61,418 bases of DNA from Burkholderiaceae bacterium. GTDB lineage: Bacteria > Pseudomonadota > Gammaproteobacteria > Burkholderiales > Burkholderiaceae_C. The stretch spans positions 1 through 61,418 of the forward strand of contig JAFALA010000100.1 in assembly GCA_019234815.1 (NCBI GenBank), given 5' to 3'. Positions within the stretch are counted from its first letter, which is position 1; each line of letters begins with the position of its first letter. The translations under genes were made by a program, and so were the position numbers. Below, in pieces: positions 18,915-27,080 of the stretch. The notes under the pieces are model-generated. The model was not told where the DNA came from, searched no databases, and worked only from the letters and a program-made list of their open reading frames with translations.

Positions 18915-19619
18915 TCAGCGGTCGGCGATGGCCATCAGTTTGTCTTGATCCAGGACGACCAGCCGGGTGGGTTCCACCCGAACGGCGCCTTCTCTTTCGA
19001 AGCCCTTGAGCTCCTGGTTGACCCGTTGGCGGGAAGCTCCCAGCAGTTGGGCCAGGTCTTCTTGCGCCAGCTGCAAGCCAATGCGCGTTTCAGCGCCTTG
19101 CGTGACGCCGTAGGAGCGCGCCAGATGCAGAATCTGTTTGGCCAGGCGAGCGGCGAGCGGTCGCGTGTTGAGATCTTCGATCAGGTCGAACATCAGGCGC
19201 AGGCGCCTGCAGTTCAAGCGCATCAAGGCTTCATAGAGTTCGTTGTGTTGGCGTAACAGCTCCTTGAAATCTGGTTTGCGGACCACGAGCAACGTGGTTT
19301 CGCCATGTGTCGTCGCGTCATGGGTGCGCGGCAGGCCATCGAACAGGGAAATGTCGCCAAACCAGGTGCCTGGCTCCACATAGGTCAGCGTGACCTGCTT
19401 GCCTGATAGCGAGACCGAACTGACCCGCACCGCACCCTTGGCGACACCGACCCATTCCTCAGGAACCTCGCCCCGGCAGGTAAGCAGGGCGCCATCCTCC
19501 ATTCGCCTGACAACGGCGCGCGAAAGGATGTCGTCGCGCAGTGCCTGCGACAGCCTGGAGAACCATGAACCTGATTCAATGTTGCTGCGTTCTGGAATTG
19601 TAAGAATCGAACTGTTCAT
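18915..19619 (-). CDS. Crp/Fnr-family transcriptional regulator
   Basis: A 234-residue regulator with an N-terminal cyclic-nucleotide-binding-type beta-barrel (about 20-130, including GTWFGDISLFDGLPRTHDATT) and a C-terminal Crp-type helix-turn-helix (about 170-215, LAQEDLAQLLGASRQRVNQELK). No FNR-type cysteine cluster is seen, so oxygen sensing by Fe-S is unlikely; the ligand is unknown. The start at 19619 was chosen; an in-frame ATG at 19700 would add 27 unconserved-looking residues. It lies 58 bp from the kinase-like gene in the same direction, so the two may be co-transcribed. Confidence 0.88.
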   Translation of the reverse strand: MNSSILTIPERSNIESGSWFSRLSQALRDDILSRAVVRRMEDGALLTCRGEVPEEWVGVAKGAVRVSSVSLSGKQVTLTYVEPGTWFGDISLFDGLPRTHDATTHGETTLLVVRKPDFKELLRQHNELYEALMRLNCRRLRLMFDLIEDLNTRPLAARLAKQILHLARSYGVTQGAETRIGLQLAQEDLAQLLGASRQRVNQELKGFEREGAVRVEPTRLVVLDQDKLMAIADR

Positions 19620-19977
19620 GCTGAGTCTCAAAGGCGACAGTACTCCTGGAAGGTACGCCTGGAACGTACGCCCGGAATGGTGGCCGGATATCGCGGACAC
19701 TGGCTTGACAGTCTAGCGTCCCGAAGAAAATCGAGGCAAACCCTTGATCGCGCGCATCATTCTTGGGGGAATTTGCGACTACCATGCGGCGGCGAAACTG
19801 TTACGCTTGTTAAAAATAATCGGTGTCAGATTGGAGCGAAATTTGCTGCGTGCCGTTTGGCGGTCCGGCAGGTTCGGCGGCATCGTTTTGTATCGGTTTA
19901 TATCTATGCGGCTCCGGGCGTCCATGCGATGAATCGCATGCTAGAGTCGCTTACAAACATAAGTAATTTTTCTGGGC
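19620..19977. promoter_or_regulatory. Divergent intergenic region, Crp-like gene / fimV
   Basis: A 358-bp region locally richer in A+T than its surroundings. It must hold the promoters of the Crp-type gene and the FimV-like gene. Its centre has AT-rich tracts (ttgttaaaaataatc, tttatatctatg), but I cannot assign a -35/-10 pair. A perfect inverted repeat lies close to the fimV start and is listed separately. No coding sequence is supported. Confidence 0.4.
19923..19940. promoter_or_regulatory. Perfect 8-bp inverted repeat upstream of fimV
   Basis: catgcgat-ga-atcgcatg, an 18-bp palindrome with a 2-bp centre, ending 37 bp before the fimV-like start codon. Its place and symmetry suit an operator for a dimeric regulator or a hairpin in the mRNA leader. 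It is not a Crp (TGTGA-N6-TCACA) or FNR (TTGAT-N4-ATCAA) site, so the neighbouring Crp-type regulator is not an obvious ligand. Confidence 0.4.
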
Positions 19978-22215
19978 ATGCACCGAGCCTATTCAGCTGC
20001 ACGACTTGATTTGCCTCCCTCGGGGCTGACACGATCTCTCACGGTACTGGTTTCGGCCTTGCTGGGGGTGGGTTGCGTCCATGCGCTGGGCGTCGGACGG
20101 CCGCAGACAGTGTCCAGCATCGGCGAGCCGCTGAATTTGCTGTTTCCCCTCAATTTGGCTGCGGGAGAAAGCATCAGCCTGGATTGCGTCCAGGCCAAGG
20201 TGCTGGCGGGAGAATCTCGGATTCCCACACAAAGCCTGCGTTTGCAGCTCGATTCGCGCATGGGCGTCGAAGCCCATTCCGTCCGCCTGCAAAGTACCGT
20301 GCCCATCAGTGAGCCGGTGGTGTCGGTGGAATTGACGGTGGGTTGCAACGGGGTTCGATTCACGCGCCAGTTCACGGCGCTGATTGATCCGCCTCTTGAT
20401 CCCCGCAGCTCGGGCTCCGAGACGGCAATGAGCATGCCGGTGGCGCCCGCGCCCGTGGTGGCAGAGACCACCATCACCGCGCCCGCAGGCATCGAGATCC
20501 AGGCCGAACGCGCGCGTCAAGCTCCTCGCGAGGCTGACGCCCATGCTCCGGTTCCACCCCCCGTCAGGACAGCGCAGGCGCCGGGGCAGGGCGCCAAGGC
20601 TGCGGTTGGCAATGCCCGGCGCCAGACACCGCATCAGGCGCCGGCAGCGGCACGAGCGGCGGCAGTGCCTGCGTCAGTGGCTCCCGCCACCATTCCAACG
20701 GTCGTGGCGGCGGCGCCGACCGCTGCAACTTCGTCCGCGTCGCGCCAGCCTGCCGCGGACAAGGCATCGGCGCCTGTCGCTGCGGCATCGGCGCCCGAAG
20801 TACGAACGGTTGCGCGTCTGCAACTCGATCCACTCGACGATTTGTCGTCCGGCGCGGCAGCGGCCTCGCCCGAAGCCATGGCGGAAGAAAAACGCCTGGC
20901 GGCGCTGGAATCTGAAATAGCGGCGATGCGCAAGTCGACCGACGATTTCCATGCCGGTATCCAAGCCTTGCGAGGCAGGCTGGAGGCCGAGCGCAGCGAA
21001 CGCTCTCAGAATCCCTTGGTGTATGGGCTGATGCTGCTGGCGCTTGCGCTGCTGGCAGCCGGTGCATGGATGTGGAAGCGCCTGGTGTTCGTGCAGGCCC
21101 AGCAGGCTGCGTGGTGGGCCGGGGCTGGCGAGGACGCGGAACTGCCGCCCGCCGCTGCGCCTGTACCGCAAAAGCCGATGGCGTCATCTGGTGCATCATT
21201 CGGTGTGCCGCCCGCTGTGGCGCCCGTTACGCCCAAGCTGGAGCCGAACATGGCGGCCAAGCAGGCCGAAGCCCCGTCTGTCAGTCCGCAGCCTGTGCTG
21301 GATGCGGAACCCGTCAAGCAGGGCGCCGCCGAGCCGTCCTTCAAGCCGCAATGGGACGAACCGGTGTTCACGCCGGCGTATGCAAGCCCCAAAGAGCAGG
21401 CGGTGGCGGAATTCCTGGGAGAGGAGCCGCCCGGCGACAGTACATGGGCCTTGCCCGAGCAGGTTCGTGCACCTGAGGACGAGGCGCTCTCGCTGACGCC
21501 GCTTTCGGGGTACGGCGATATGGACGTGCTGAGTCCGGCACAGCAGCAGCATTCGGCCGCACAACTGCTGACGACACCGGAGTTGGCGCACATAAGGGTC
21601 GAGGAGTTGATCGACCTGGATCAGCAGGTCGATTTCTTCCTGGTGCTGGGGCAGGACGATGCGGCGATCGACCTGCTCACCGAGCACATCGGCCGTGGCG
21701 ATGCGGGCAATGCGCTGGCGTATCTGAAGCTGCTGGAAATCATGCAGCATCACAACGACGAGGCCGGCTTCCAGCGCATTGCCAATCAGTTTGCCAAGCG
21801 CTTTCAAGCCTGGGCCCCGACCTGGAACGAGAATCTCAGCGAGGGCGCTGGTTTGGGCGGGGATGCCGCGACCATGCGCCGCATCCAGGTGTGCTGGCCC
21901 GACAGCGGCGCCGCCATGGCCTTGCTGCAGGATCTGCTGGCGCGCGGCGGCGATCAAGGGACGCGGTTCGATCTGGCTGCGTATCGCGACATCCTGATGC
22001 TGTACGCCGTGGCGCGCGACCTGTCCGAGCACGAGGTGCGGGATGACCAGATCGACGTGTTCCTGCCGCTCGACCTGGACATCGGCAACGAACCCTCGGC
22101 CAGCATGATGGCCACCATGGTGTGGGAAGGCACAGGCCATCAAGGCGACACCTATCCTGTCGATCTGGACCTGTCGCTCGACGAACCGAAAACGCCGCCT
22201 CCGGACAAGGCTTGA
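19978..22215 (+). CDS. fimV: FimV-like polar/type IV pilus assembly protein
   Basis: The 745-residue inner-membrane protein has a hydrophobic signal segment (about 19-37). A FimV N-terminal periplasmic domain follows (GEPLNLLFPLNL... to about residue 140), then a long Ala/Pro-rich linker, a coiled coil (about 300-342) and one transmembrane helix (about 347-365). The cytoplasmic tail is acidic and ends in a helical segment (RVEELIDLDQQVDFFLVLGQ...) like the FimV C-terminal motif region. FimV homologues organise type IV pili and cell poles. A clear LysM motif was not seen. The RBS upstream of 19978 is weak, so the start is not certain. Confidence 0.8.
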   Translation: MHRAYSAARLDLPPSGLTRSLTVLVSALLGVGCVHALGVGRPQTVSSIGEPLNLLFPLNLAAGESISLDCVQAKVLAGESRIPTQSLRLQLDSRMGVEAHSVRLQSTVPISEPVVSVELTVGCNGVRFTRQFTALIDPPLDPRSSGSETAMSMPVAPAPVVAETTITAPAGIEIQAERARQAPREADAHAPVPPPVRTAQAPGQGAKAAVGNARRQTPHQAPAAARAAAVPASVAPATIPTVVAAAPTAATSSASRQPAADKASAPVAAASAPEVRTVARLQLDPLDDLSSGAAAASPEAMAEEKRLAALESEIAAMRKSTDDFHAGIQALRGRLEAERSERSQNPLVYGLMLLALALLAAGAWMWKRLVFVQAQQAAWWAGAGEDAELPPAAAPVPQKPMASSGASFGVPPAVAPVTPKLEPNMAAKQAEAPSVSPQPVLDAEPVKQGAAEPSFKPQWDEPVFTPAYASPKEQAVAEFLGEEPPGDSTWALPEQVRAPEDEALSLTPLSGYGDMDVLSPAQQQHSAAQLLTTPELAHIRVEELIDLDQQVDFFLVLGQDDAAIDLLTEHIGRGDAGNALAYLKLLEIMQHHNDEAGFQRIANQFAKRFQAWAPTWNENLSEGAGLGGDAATMRRIQVCWPDSGAAMALLQDLLARGGDQGTRFDLAAYRDILMLYAVARDLSEHEVRDDQIDVFLPLDLDIGNEPSASMMATMVWEGTGHQGDTYPVDLDLSLDEPKTPPPDKA

Positions 22216-22217
22216 AA

Positions 22218-23414
22218 TCAGCGCAGGCGCTTCTGCAGGAGCGCTAGTGCCTGACGCAAGGTCTCGTCCTTTTTTGCGAAACAGAACCGGATCACCTTGG
22301 CATCGTTGCGCGTGGCGTAGAACGCCGAGATCGGAATGGCGGCAACGCCGACTTCTCGCGTCAGCCATTCGCAGAACGCGACCGGGTCCAGGTGGCTGGC
22401 GTTCTCGACGGCACCATAGTCCACGCACTGGAAGTAGGTCCCGGCGCAGGGCAGGGTGCGCAGCGCCGTGTCCGCCAGGCCTTGCGCAAACAGGTCGCGC
22501 TTGGCCTGGTAGAAATCAGACAAGCCCAAATAGGGCCGGGGGTCGGCCATGTAATGCGCCAGGCCCAGCTGCATGGGCGTATTGACGGTGAAGACGTTGA
22601 ACTGATGGACTTTGCGGAACTCGACGCTCAGTGCTGCCGGCGCGGCGACAAAGCCGACTTTCCAGCCCGTCACGTGGTAGGTTTTGCCGAAGCTGGAAAC
22701 GATAAAGGCGCGCTCGGCGAGCGCGGGAAACTCGGCGGAGCTGTGATGCCGGTGGCCGTCGAACACCATGTGTTCGTAGACTTCGTCGCTGATCAGCAGC
22801 ACCTGGGTGTCGCGCAGCAGGTCGGCCAGCGCCTGCATCTCGGCGGCGGTCCAGACCGTTGCGCTGGGATTGTGCGGCGTGTTGACGATGATGGCCCGCG
22901 TGCGCGGCGTGATGGCGGCGGCGATGGCCTTGAAGTCCGGCCGATAGCTGTTTGATGTCAGTGGCACCCGTACGACTTTGCCGCCCGCCAGTTCGATATT
23001 GGGCGCGTAGCTGTCATAGCAGGGCTCCAGCACGATCACTTCGTCGCCCGCATGCACGATGGCCTGGAGCGCCGTGAAGATGGCCTGCGTGGCGCCCGCG
23101 GTCACGGTGATCTCGGAGTCGGGCCGATAGGTCCGGCCGCTCAGGGCCTGGATCTTGGCGGCGATGGCCTCGCGCAAGGCCACGGTGCCTGGCATGGGCG
23201 GGTATTGGTTGTGGCCGTCGCGCATGGCCGCGTGCACGGCTTCGACCAGCGCGGGATCGCCGTCGAAGTCCGGGAAGCCCTGGCCGAGGTTGATGGCGCC
23301 GTGGGCCTGCGCCAGCGCCGACATGGTGCTGAAGATGGTGGTGCCGACCCGGGGCAGGCGGCTGTCCAGGGGTGTCAGGGCTTGGGCGCTTGCTTGCGTG
23401 AACGTGGCGTTCAT
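22218..23414 (-). CDS. Class I/II PLP aminotransferase (methionine/kynurenine aminotransferase-like)
   Basis: The 398-residue fold-type I aminotransferase has a PLP lysine in SSFGKTYHVTGWKVGF and a conserved NTPHNPSATVW substrate/PLP segment. The sequence style, with GQGFPDFDGDP near the N-terminus, is that of YbdL (methionine aminotransferase) and kynurenine-oxoglutarate transaminases; exact substrate preference cannot be read. The start at 23414 gives MNATFTQAS. It follows cysB by 4 bp in the same direction, so it is likely part of the cysB unit. Its 3' end meets fimV with 2 bp to spare. Confidence 0.85.
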   Translation of the reverse strand: MNATFTQASAQALTPLDSRLPRVGTTIFSTMSALAQAHGAINLGQGFPDFDGDPALVEAVHAAMRDGHNQYPPMPGTVALREAIAAKIQALSGRTYRPDSEITVTAGATQAIFTALQAIVHAGDEVIVLEPCYDSYAPNIELAGGKVVRVPLTSNSYRPDFKAIAAAITPRTRAIIVNTPHNPSATVWTAAEMQALADLLRDTQVLLISDEVYEHMVFDGHRHHSSAEFPALAERAFIVSSFGKTYHVTGWKVGFVAAPAALSVEFRKVHQFNVFTVNTPMQLGLAHYMADPRPYLGLSDFYQAKRDLFAQGLADTALRTLPCAGTYFQCVDYGAVENASHLDPVAFCEWLTREVGVAAIPISAFYATRNDAKVIRFCFAKKDETLRQALALLQKRLR

Positions 23415-23418
23415 GGGT

Positions 23419-24363
23419 TCAGATTCCGTAGTCGCTGGCGTCTCCAGCCATGGCACGCTCGAGCAGGCTTCTGTTGAAGCGGTCGGACAGCAACTCGGCA
23501 AACGCATACACATAGTTTCTCAGGTACGCGCCACGCTTGAAGGCCACGCGCGCCACGTTCTGGCCGAACAGGTGGCCCAGCGGCCGCGACACCAGATCGC
23601 CGCCCGGCGGATCGTCGCGCACGGCCATCTCGGCAACGATGCCCACGCCCAGGCCCAGGCGAACGTAGGTCTTGATGACGTCCGAATCAATGGCCTCGAG
23701 CACGATCTGGGGTTCGATCCTGCGGGCCGCGAAGGCCTTGTCGATGCGCGCACGTCCCGTGAAACTGGCGTGGTAGGACACCAGAGGATGCGCGGCCAGT
23801 TGTTCCAGGCTGGGGCGCTCTACGCTGGCCAGGGGGTGGTCGGCCGGCACCACCAGCACGTGCTGCCATTCATAGCAGGGCAGGGTGACCAGGTCTTCGA
23901 ATTCCCCCAGTGATTCGGTGGCCAGTCCCAAGTCGGCGGATTCATCCATCAGCATGCGAGCGACTTGTTCAGGATTGCCTTGGTGCAAGCTCACCTGAAC
24001 CTGTGGGAATTGCTTGCGCAATTGAGCCACAGGGCCCGGCAGGACGTAGCGGGCCTGGGTGTGCGTGGTGGCGATGCTGAAGCGGCCCGCGTCCTGCTTG
24101 GAGTAGTCCTGCCCGATGCGCTTGAGGTTGTTGACCTCGCGCATGATGATCTCGATGGATCGCAGCACCTGCTGGCCCGGTTCGGTGATGTGGCGCAGGC
24201 GCTTGCCGTGGCGCGAAAAGATATCGACGCCCAGCTCCTCCTCCAGCTCGAGAATGGCCTTGGAAACGCCCGGTTGCGAGGTGTGCAAGGCCTTGGCCGT
24301 TTCGGTCAGGTTGAGGCCGCGGCGCACCGCTTCCTGCACGAACCGGAACTGGTGCAGATTCAT
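23419..24363 (-). CDS. cysB: LysR-type regulator CysB
   Basis: The 314-residue LysR-family activator has a winged HTH (residues 1-60, NLTETAKALHTSQPGVSKAI) and an inducer-binding domain. The N-terminus MNLHQFRFVQEAVRRGLNLTE and the overall length match CysB/Cbl, the regulator of sulfur assimilation that responds to N-acetylserine. Its start overlaps the end of the chelatase gene by 4 bp (24360-24363), so translation of the two is coupled. cysM lies 23 kb away in this window. Confidence 0.93.
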   Translation of the reverse strand: MNLHQFRFVQEAVRRGLNLTETAKALHTSQPGVSKAILELEEELGVDIFSRHGKRLRHITEPGQQVLRSIEIIMREVNNLKRIGQDYSKQDAGRFSIATTHTQARYVLPGPVAQLRKQFPQVQVSLHQGNPEQVARMLMDESADLGLATESLGEFEDLVTLPCYEWQHVLVVPADHPLASVERPSLEQLAAHPLVSYHASFTGRARIDKAFAARRIEPQIVLEAIDSDVIKTYVRLGLGVGIVAEMAVRDDPPGGDLVSRPLGHLFGQNVARVAFKRGAYLRNYVYAFAELLSDRFNRSLLERAMAGDASDYGI

Positions 24364-24752
24364 GGCGTCTCCAGGGATCCTGTATTTGAAACGGCGGCTA
24401 TGCAGACTTCGATCATGGCATCGATCACGGCGGCGGCTTCGCCAATGGGGGGCTGCAGGTGCCAGCTCACGCGCGGCCCATGCTGGACACGCAGTTGCTC
24501 AAGCAGCATGGGCAGGTCGCGGCGCACATGCCCGCCCGTGCCTAGGAACAGCGGTACGACCTGGATCTGGCGGCAGCCGGCCTCTACCAATTGCCCTGCG
24601 GCTTCGGCCACCGAAGGCGACATGAATTCGAGGTAGGCCAGGCGCACCGCAAGGCCCGGCCGTGCCGCCCGCAGTCCGGTCTCGACCTTTTGGAACGGCT
24701 GCGCCCAAGCCGGGTCGCGGGCGCCATGCGCGAAGAGCAGGATGCCGTCCAT
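24360..24752 (-). CDS. Sirohydrochlorin chelatase-like protein (CbiX short type)
   Basis: The 130-residue single-domain CbiX/SirB-type protein has the N-terminal LFAHGARDP motif (metal-binding His9) and PLFLGTGGHVRRDLP (the second His). It inserts iron or cobalt into sirohydrochlorin; next to cysB, ferrochelation for the siroheme of sulfite reductase is the likely role (inference). It is upstream of cysB and overlaps it, and lies 6 bp from lptG. Confidence 0.88.
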   Translation of the reverse strand: MDGILLFAHGARDPAWAQPFQKVETGLRAARPGLAVRLAYLEFMSPSVAEAAGQLVEAGCRQIQVVPLFLGTGGHVRRDLPMLLEQLRVQHGPRVSWHLQPPIGEAAAVIDAMIEVCIAAVSNTGSLETP

Positions 24753-24758
24753 GCCGGG

Positions 24759-25916
24759 TCAGCGGTAGCGCACCAGCCAGGCGAATGCGCCCAGCGAGAG
24801 GCCGAGGTAGAGCAGGCTGGGCGAGGCAGACACGACCCAGGGCGTCCACTGCTTGAGCAAGCCCACGTGGCCGGCCAGGTTGTTCAAGAGCACGAAGCTG
24901 ATGCCCAGCATGATGCCGCCGAACACTTTCAGGCTGATGCCGCCCGAGCGGCCGTGCAGGTAGGCAAAAGGCAGCGCCAGGGCCACCATCACCAGGCAGG
25001 CAAAGGGGTAGAAGGCCTTGCGCCAGAACTGGATCTGGTATTGCTGCGAGGCCTGGGCCTGTTCTGACAGGTGGGCCGTATAGTGGTACAGCTCCAGCGT
25101 GGACATGGTCCAGGCCGGCAGCAGGGCGGCGCTGATCACGTCGGCGCTGAGCCCGCTCTGCCATTGAAGGTCCTGCAGGTGGGTCTGCACGATGTAGGGT
25201 GCCTGGGCGCCGGCGCTGCTGTCGTCCGCGCTGTTGTCTGTACCGTCAGCCGTGTTGTTGCCCGCGATCCATTGATCTCGCTGCACGTCGTGCAGCAGCC
25301 ACAGGCCGTGCGGGCCCACGTGCGCGGCGGCGGCTTGCGTGCGCGACTGCAGGCGGCCTTGCGCATTGAACTCGAAGATGCGCACGTCCCGCAGGTCGCC
25401 ATTGACATCGGCTTCCTTGACGTTGACGGAGAAGCTGCGCTCGCCGCCGCTGCCGGTTTGCTTGTCCTTCAGCCAGGCGCCGCGTTTGCCTGATACCTTG
25501 CCGCCGTCGAAATGCGTGCGCATGGCTTCGGCCTGTTTTTCGGTCCACGGGGCCAGGTAGTCGCCGACCACGAAGGTGGTGACGGCGAACCCCAGGGCCA
25601 GGGTGGCCAGCAGCGACAGCGCGCGCGAGGGGCTCAGGCCGCCGGTACGCAGGATCGTGAACTCGCTCGACTGGGCCATGCGCGCCAGCGAGTAGATGCT
25701 GCCGATCAGGACGGTGATGGGAAATACCTCGTAGATGTGCCCCGGCAGCTTGAACAGCGCCATCAGGCTGGCCGCGCCCGGGCCGGCGCCGCGGCGCGTC
25801 ATGCGGTCGAGTTCGTCGACGAAGTCGATGAAAAAGAACAAGGCCAGGAACGCCACGGTGACGAAAGCCACCGAAGCGCTGATGTCGCGATACAGAAGGC
25901 GTCGTACTGTTCTCAT
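24759..25916 (-). CDS. lptG: LPS export ABC transporter permease LptG
   Basis: Inner-membrane permease of the LptB2FG complex that extracts lipopolysaccharide from the membrane. The 385-residue protein (start 25916, overlapping the lptF stop as ATGA) has three N-terminal membrane helices, a central periplasmic jellyroll and three C-terminal helices, ending in LGAFAWLVRYR. It is translationally coupled behind lptF. The starting MRTVRRLLYRDI matches LptG. Confidence 0.93.
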   Translation of the reverse strand: MRTVRRLLYRDISASVAFVTVAFLALFFFIDFVDELDRMTRRGAGPGAASLMALFKLPGHIYEVFPITVLIGSIYSLARMAQSSEFTILRTGGLSPSRALSLLATLALGFAVTTFVVGDYLAPWTEKQAEAMRTHFDGGKVSGKRGAWLKDKQTGSGGERSFSVNVKEADVNGDLRDVRIFEFNAQGRLQSRTQAAAAHVGPHGLWLLHDVQRDQWIAGNNTADGTDNSADDSSAGAQAPYIVQTHLQDLQWQSGLSADVISAALLPAWTMSTLELYHYTAHLSEQAQASQQYQIQFWRKAFYPFACLVMVALALPFAYLHGRSGGISLKVFGGIMLGISFVLLNNLAGHVGLLKQWTPWVVSASPSLLYLGLSLGAFAWLVRYR

Positions 25917-27052
25917 GCCGTCGGTGGACAAATGCGGTTGTGATTGGATGCGGAAGCGTCGCGCGAGCGGGGTCGGCGCGACACCAGGCGCGGGCGTCCA
26001 CCCTGGTCGCGCAGCCAGATCACGGCCAGGGCCAGCAGCATCGCGCCGCCGTGCAGGCTGAGCAGGGCGCGCGGCATGCTCATGCGTGCCGTCGCCACCC
26101 AGGTTTGCGACAGCACCGTGAGATTGAAATACACGACGAAGCCGAGCAGCGCGAACAGGAGGTTCCAGTTGCTGGCTCGGCGCGGGTTGGTGGCCGAAAT
26201 GCCGATGCCCAGCAGCACCAGGTTGACGGCCGCCAGGCTCATGCCCAGGCGCCAGGTGAGCTCGGCCATGTTGCGCGGCACGGGATTGCCGGCCAAGTCC
26301 ATGCTGCCCATGGCCTTGGGCGGCAACTGGTCCACCGCGCGGACGCTTTGCTTGTCGGTCAACGCGCGGTACTGCTCGAAGCTGGCCAGGGTCTTCTGGC
26401 CCGACTGGGTGTTGACTTCATTGCGCTGGCCCTGCTCCAGCACCAGGAAGCGGTCGTCGCCCTGGAACACGATCTGGCCCTTGTGGGCGGTGGTGACCGA
26501 TTCGGAGTCGCCCTGTTCGGTCAGGATGAACACATTGCGGCCTATGCGCCCGTCCTGCGCGTCGCGATCGATGAAGAAGACGCGGCTGCCGTCGCTGGAG
26601 CTCTGGAACTGGCCCGGCGCGACGCGCGAGAGGTCGGAGCGCTTTTCGTAGCGGTCCTGCAGCTGGGTGCTGTTGCGATTGCCCCAGGGCCAGATCACCA
26701 GATTCAGGGCCACCACCGCTACCAGCACCGGAGCCGCCAGGCGCAGCACCGGGGGCACGAAGCGCATCAGGCTCACGCCGCTGGAAAACCAGATCGTCAT
26801 TTCCGATTCGCGGTACATGCGGCTGAGCGTGAACACGATCGCAATGAAGAGCGACAGCGTCAGCATGGTCGGCAGCTGTCCCAGGCCCGTGTAGCCCATC
26901 AGCAGCAGCACATCTTGCGGCGAAACGCTGCCCACCGCCGCCTGACCCAGGGTCTGGATCAGCATGATGGTGAGCACGATGGTGATGATCACGACGAAGG
27001 TGACACCGAAGCTGCGTGCCAGCTCCTTGCGCAGGGTGGAATCGAATAACAT
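25913..27052 (-). CDS. lptF: LPS export ABC transporter permease LptF
   Basis: Partner permease of LptG, 379 residues. The six-helix plus periplasmic beta-jellyroll layout is readable: N-terminal helices at about 15-35, 55-75 and 95-125, and C-terminal helices from about 270. The start MLFDSTLRKELARSFG is typical. It has a basic, Arg-rich tail. It is divergent from pepA with only 28 bp between the two start codons, and no Shine-Dalgarno sequence is visible upstream of its ATG. Confidence 0.93.
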   Translation of the reverse strand: MLFDSTLRKELARSFGVTFVVIITIVLTIMLIQTLGQAAVGSVSPQDVLLLMGYTGLGQLPTMLTLSLFIAIVFTLSRMYRESEMTIWFSSGVSLMRFVPPVLRLAAPVLVAVVALNLVIWPWGNRNSTQLQDRYEKRSDLSRVAPGQFQSSSDGSRVFFIDRDAQDGRIGRNVFILTEQGDSESVTTAHKGQIVFQGDDRFLVLEQGQRNEVNTQSGQKTLASFEQYRALTDKQSVRAVDQLPPKAMGSMDLAGNPVPRNMAELTWRLGMSLAAVNLVLLGIGISATNPRRASNWNLLFALLGFVVYFNLTVLSQTWVATARMSMPRALLSLHGGAMLLALAVIWLRDQGGRPRLVSRRPRSRDASASNHNRICPPTA

Positions 27053-27080
27053 CCGGACACTTTATCTATACCTTCGTATT

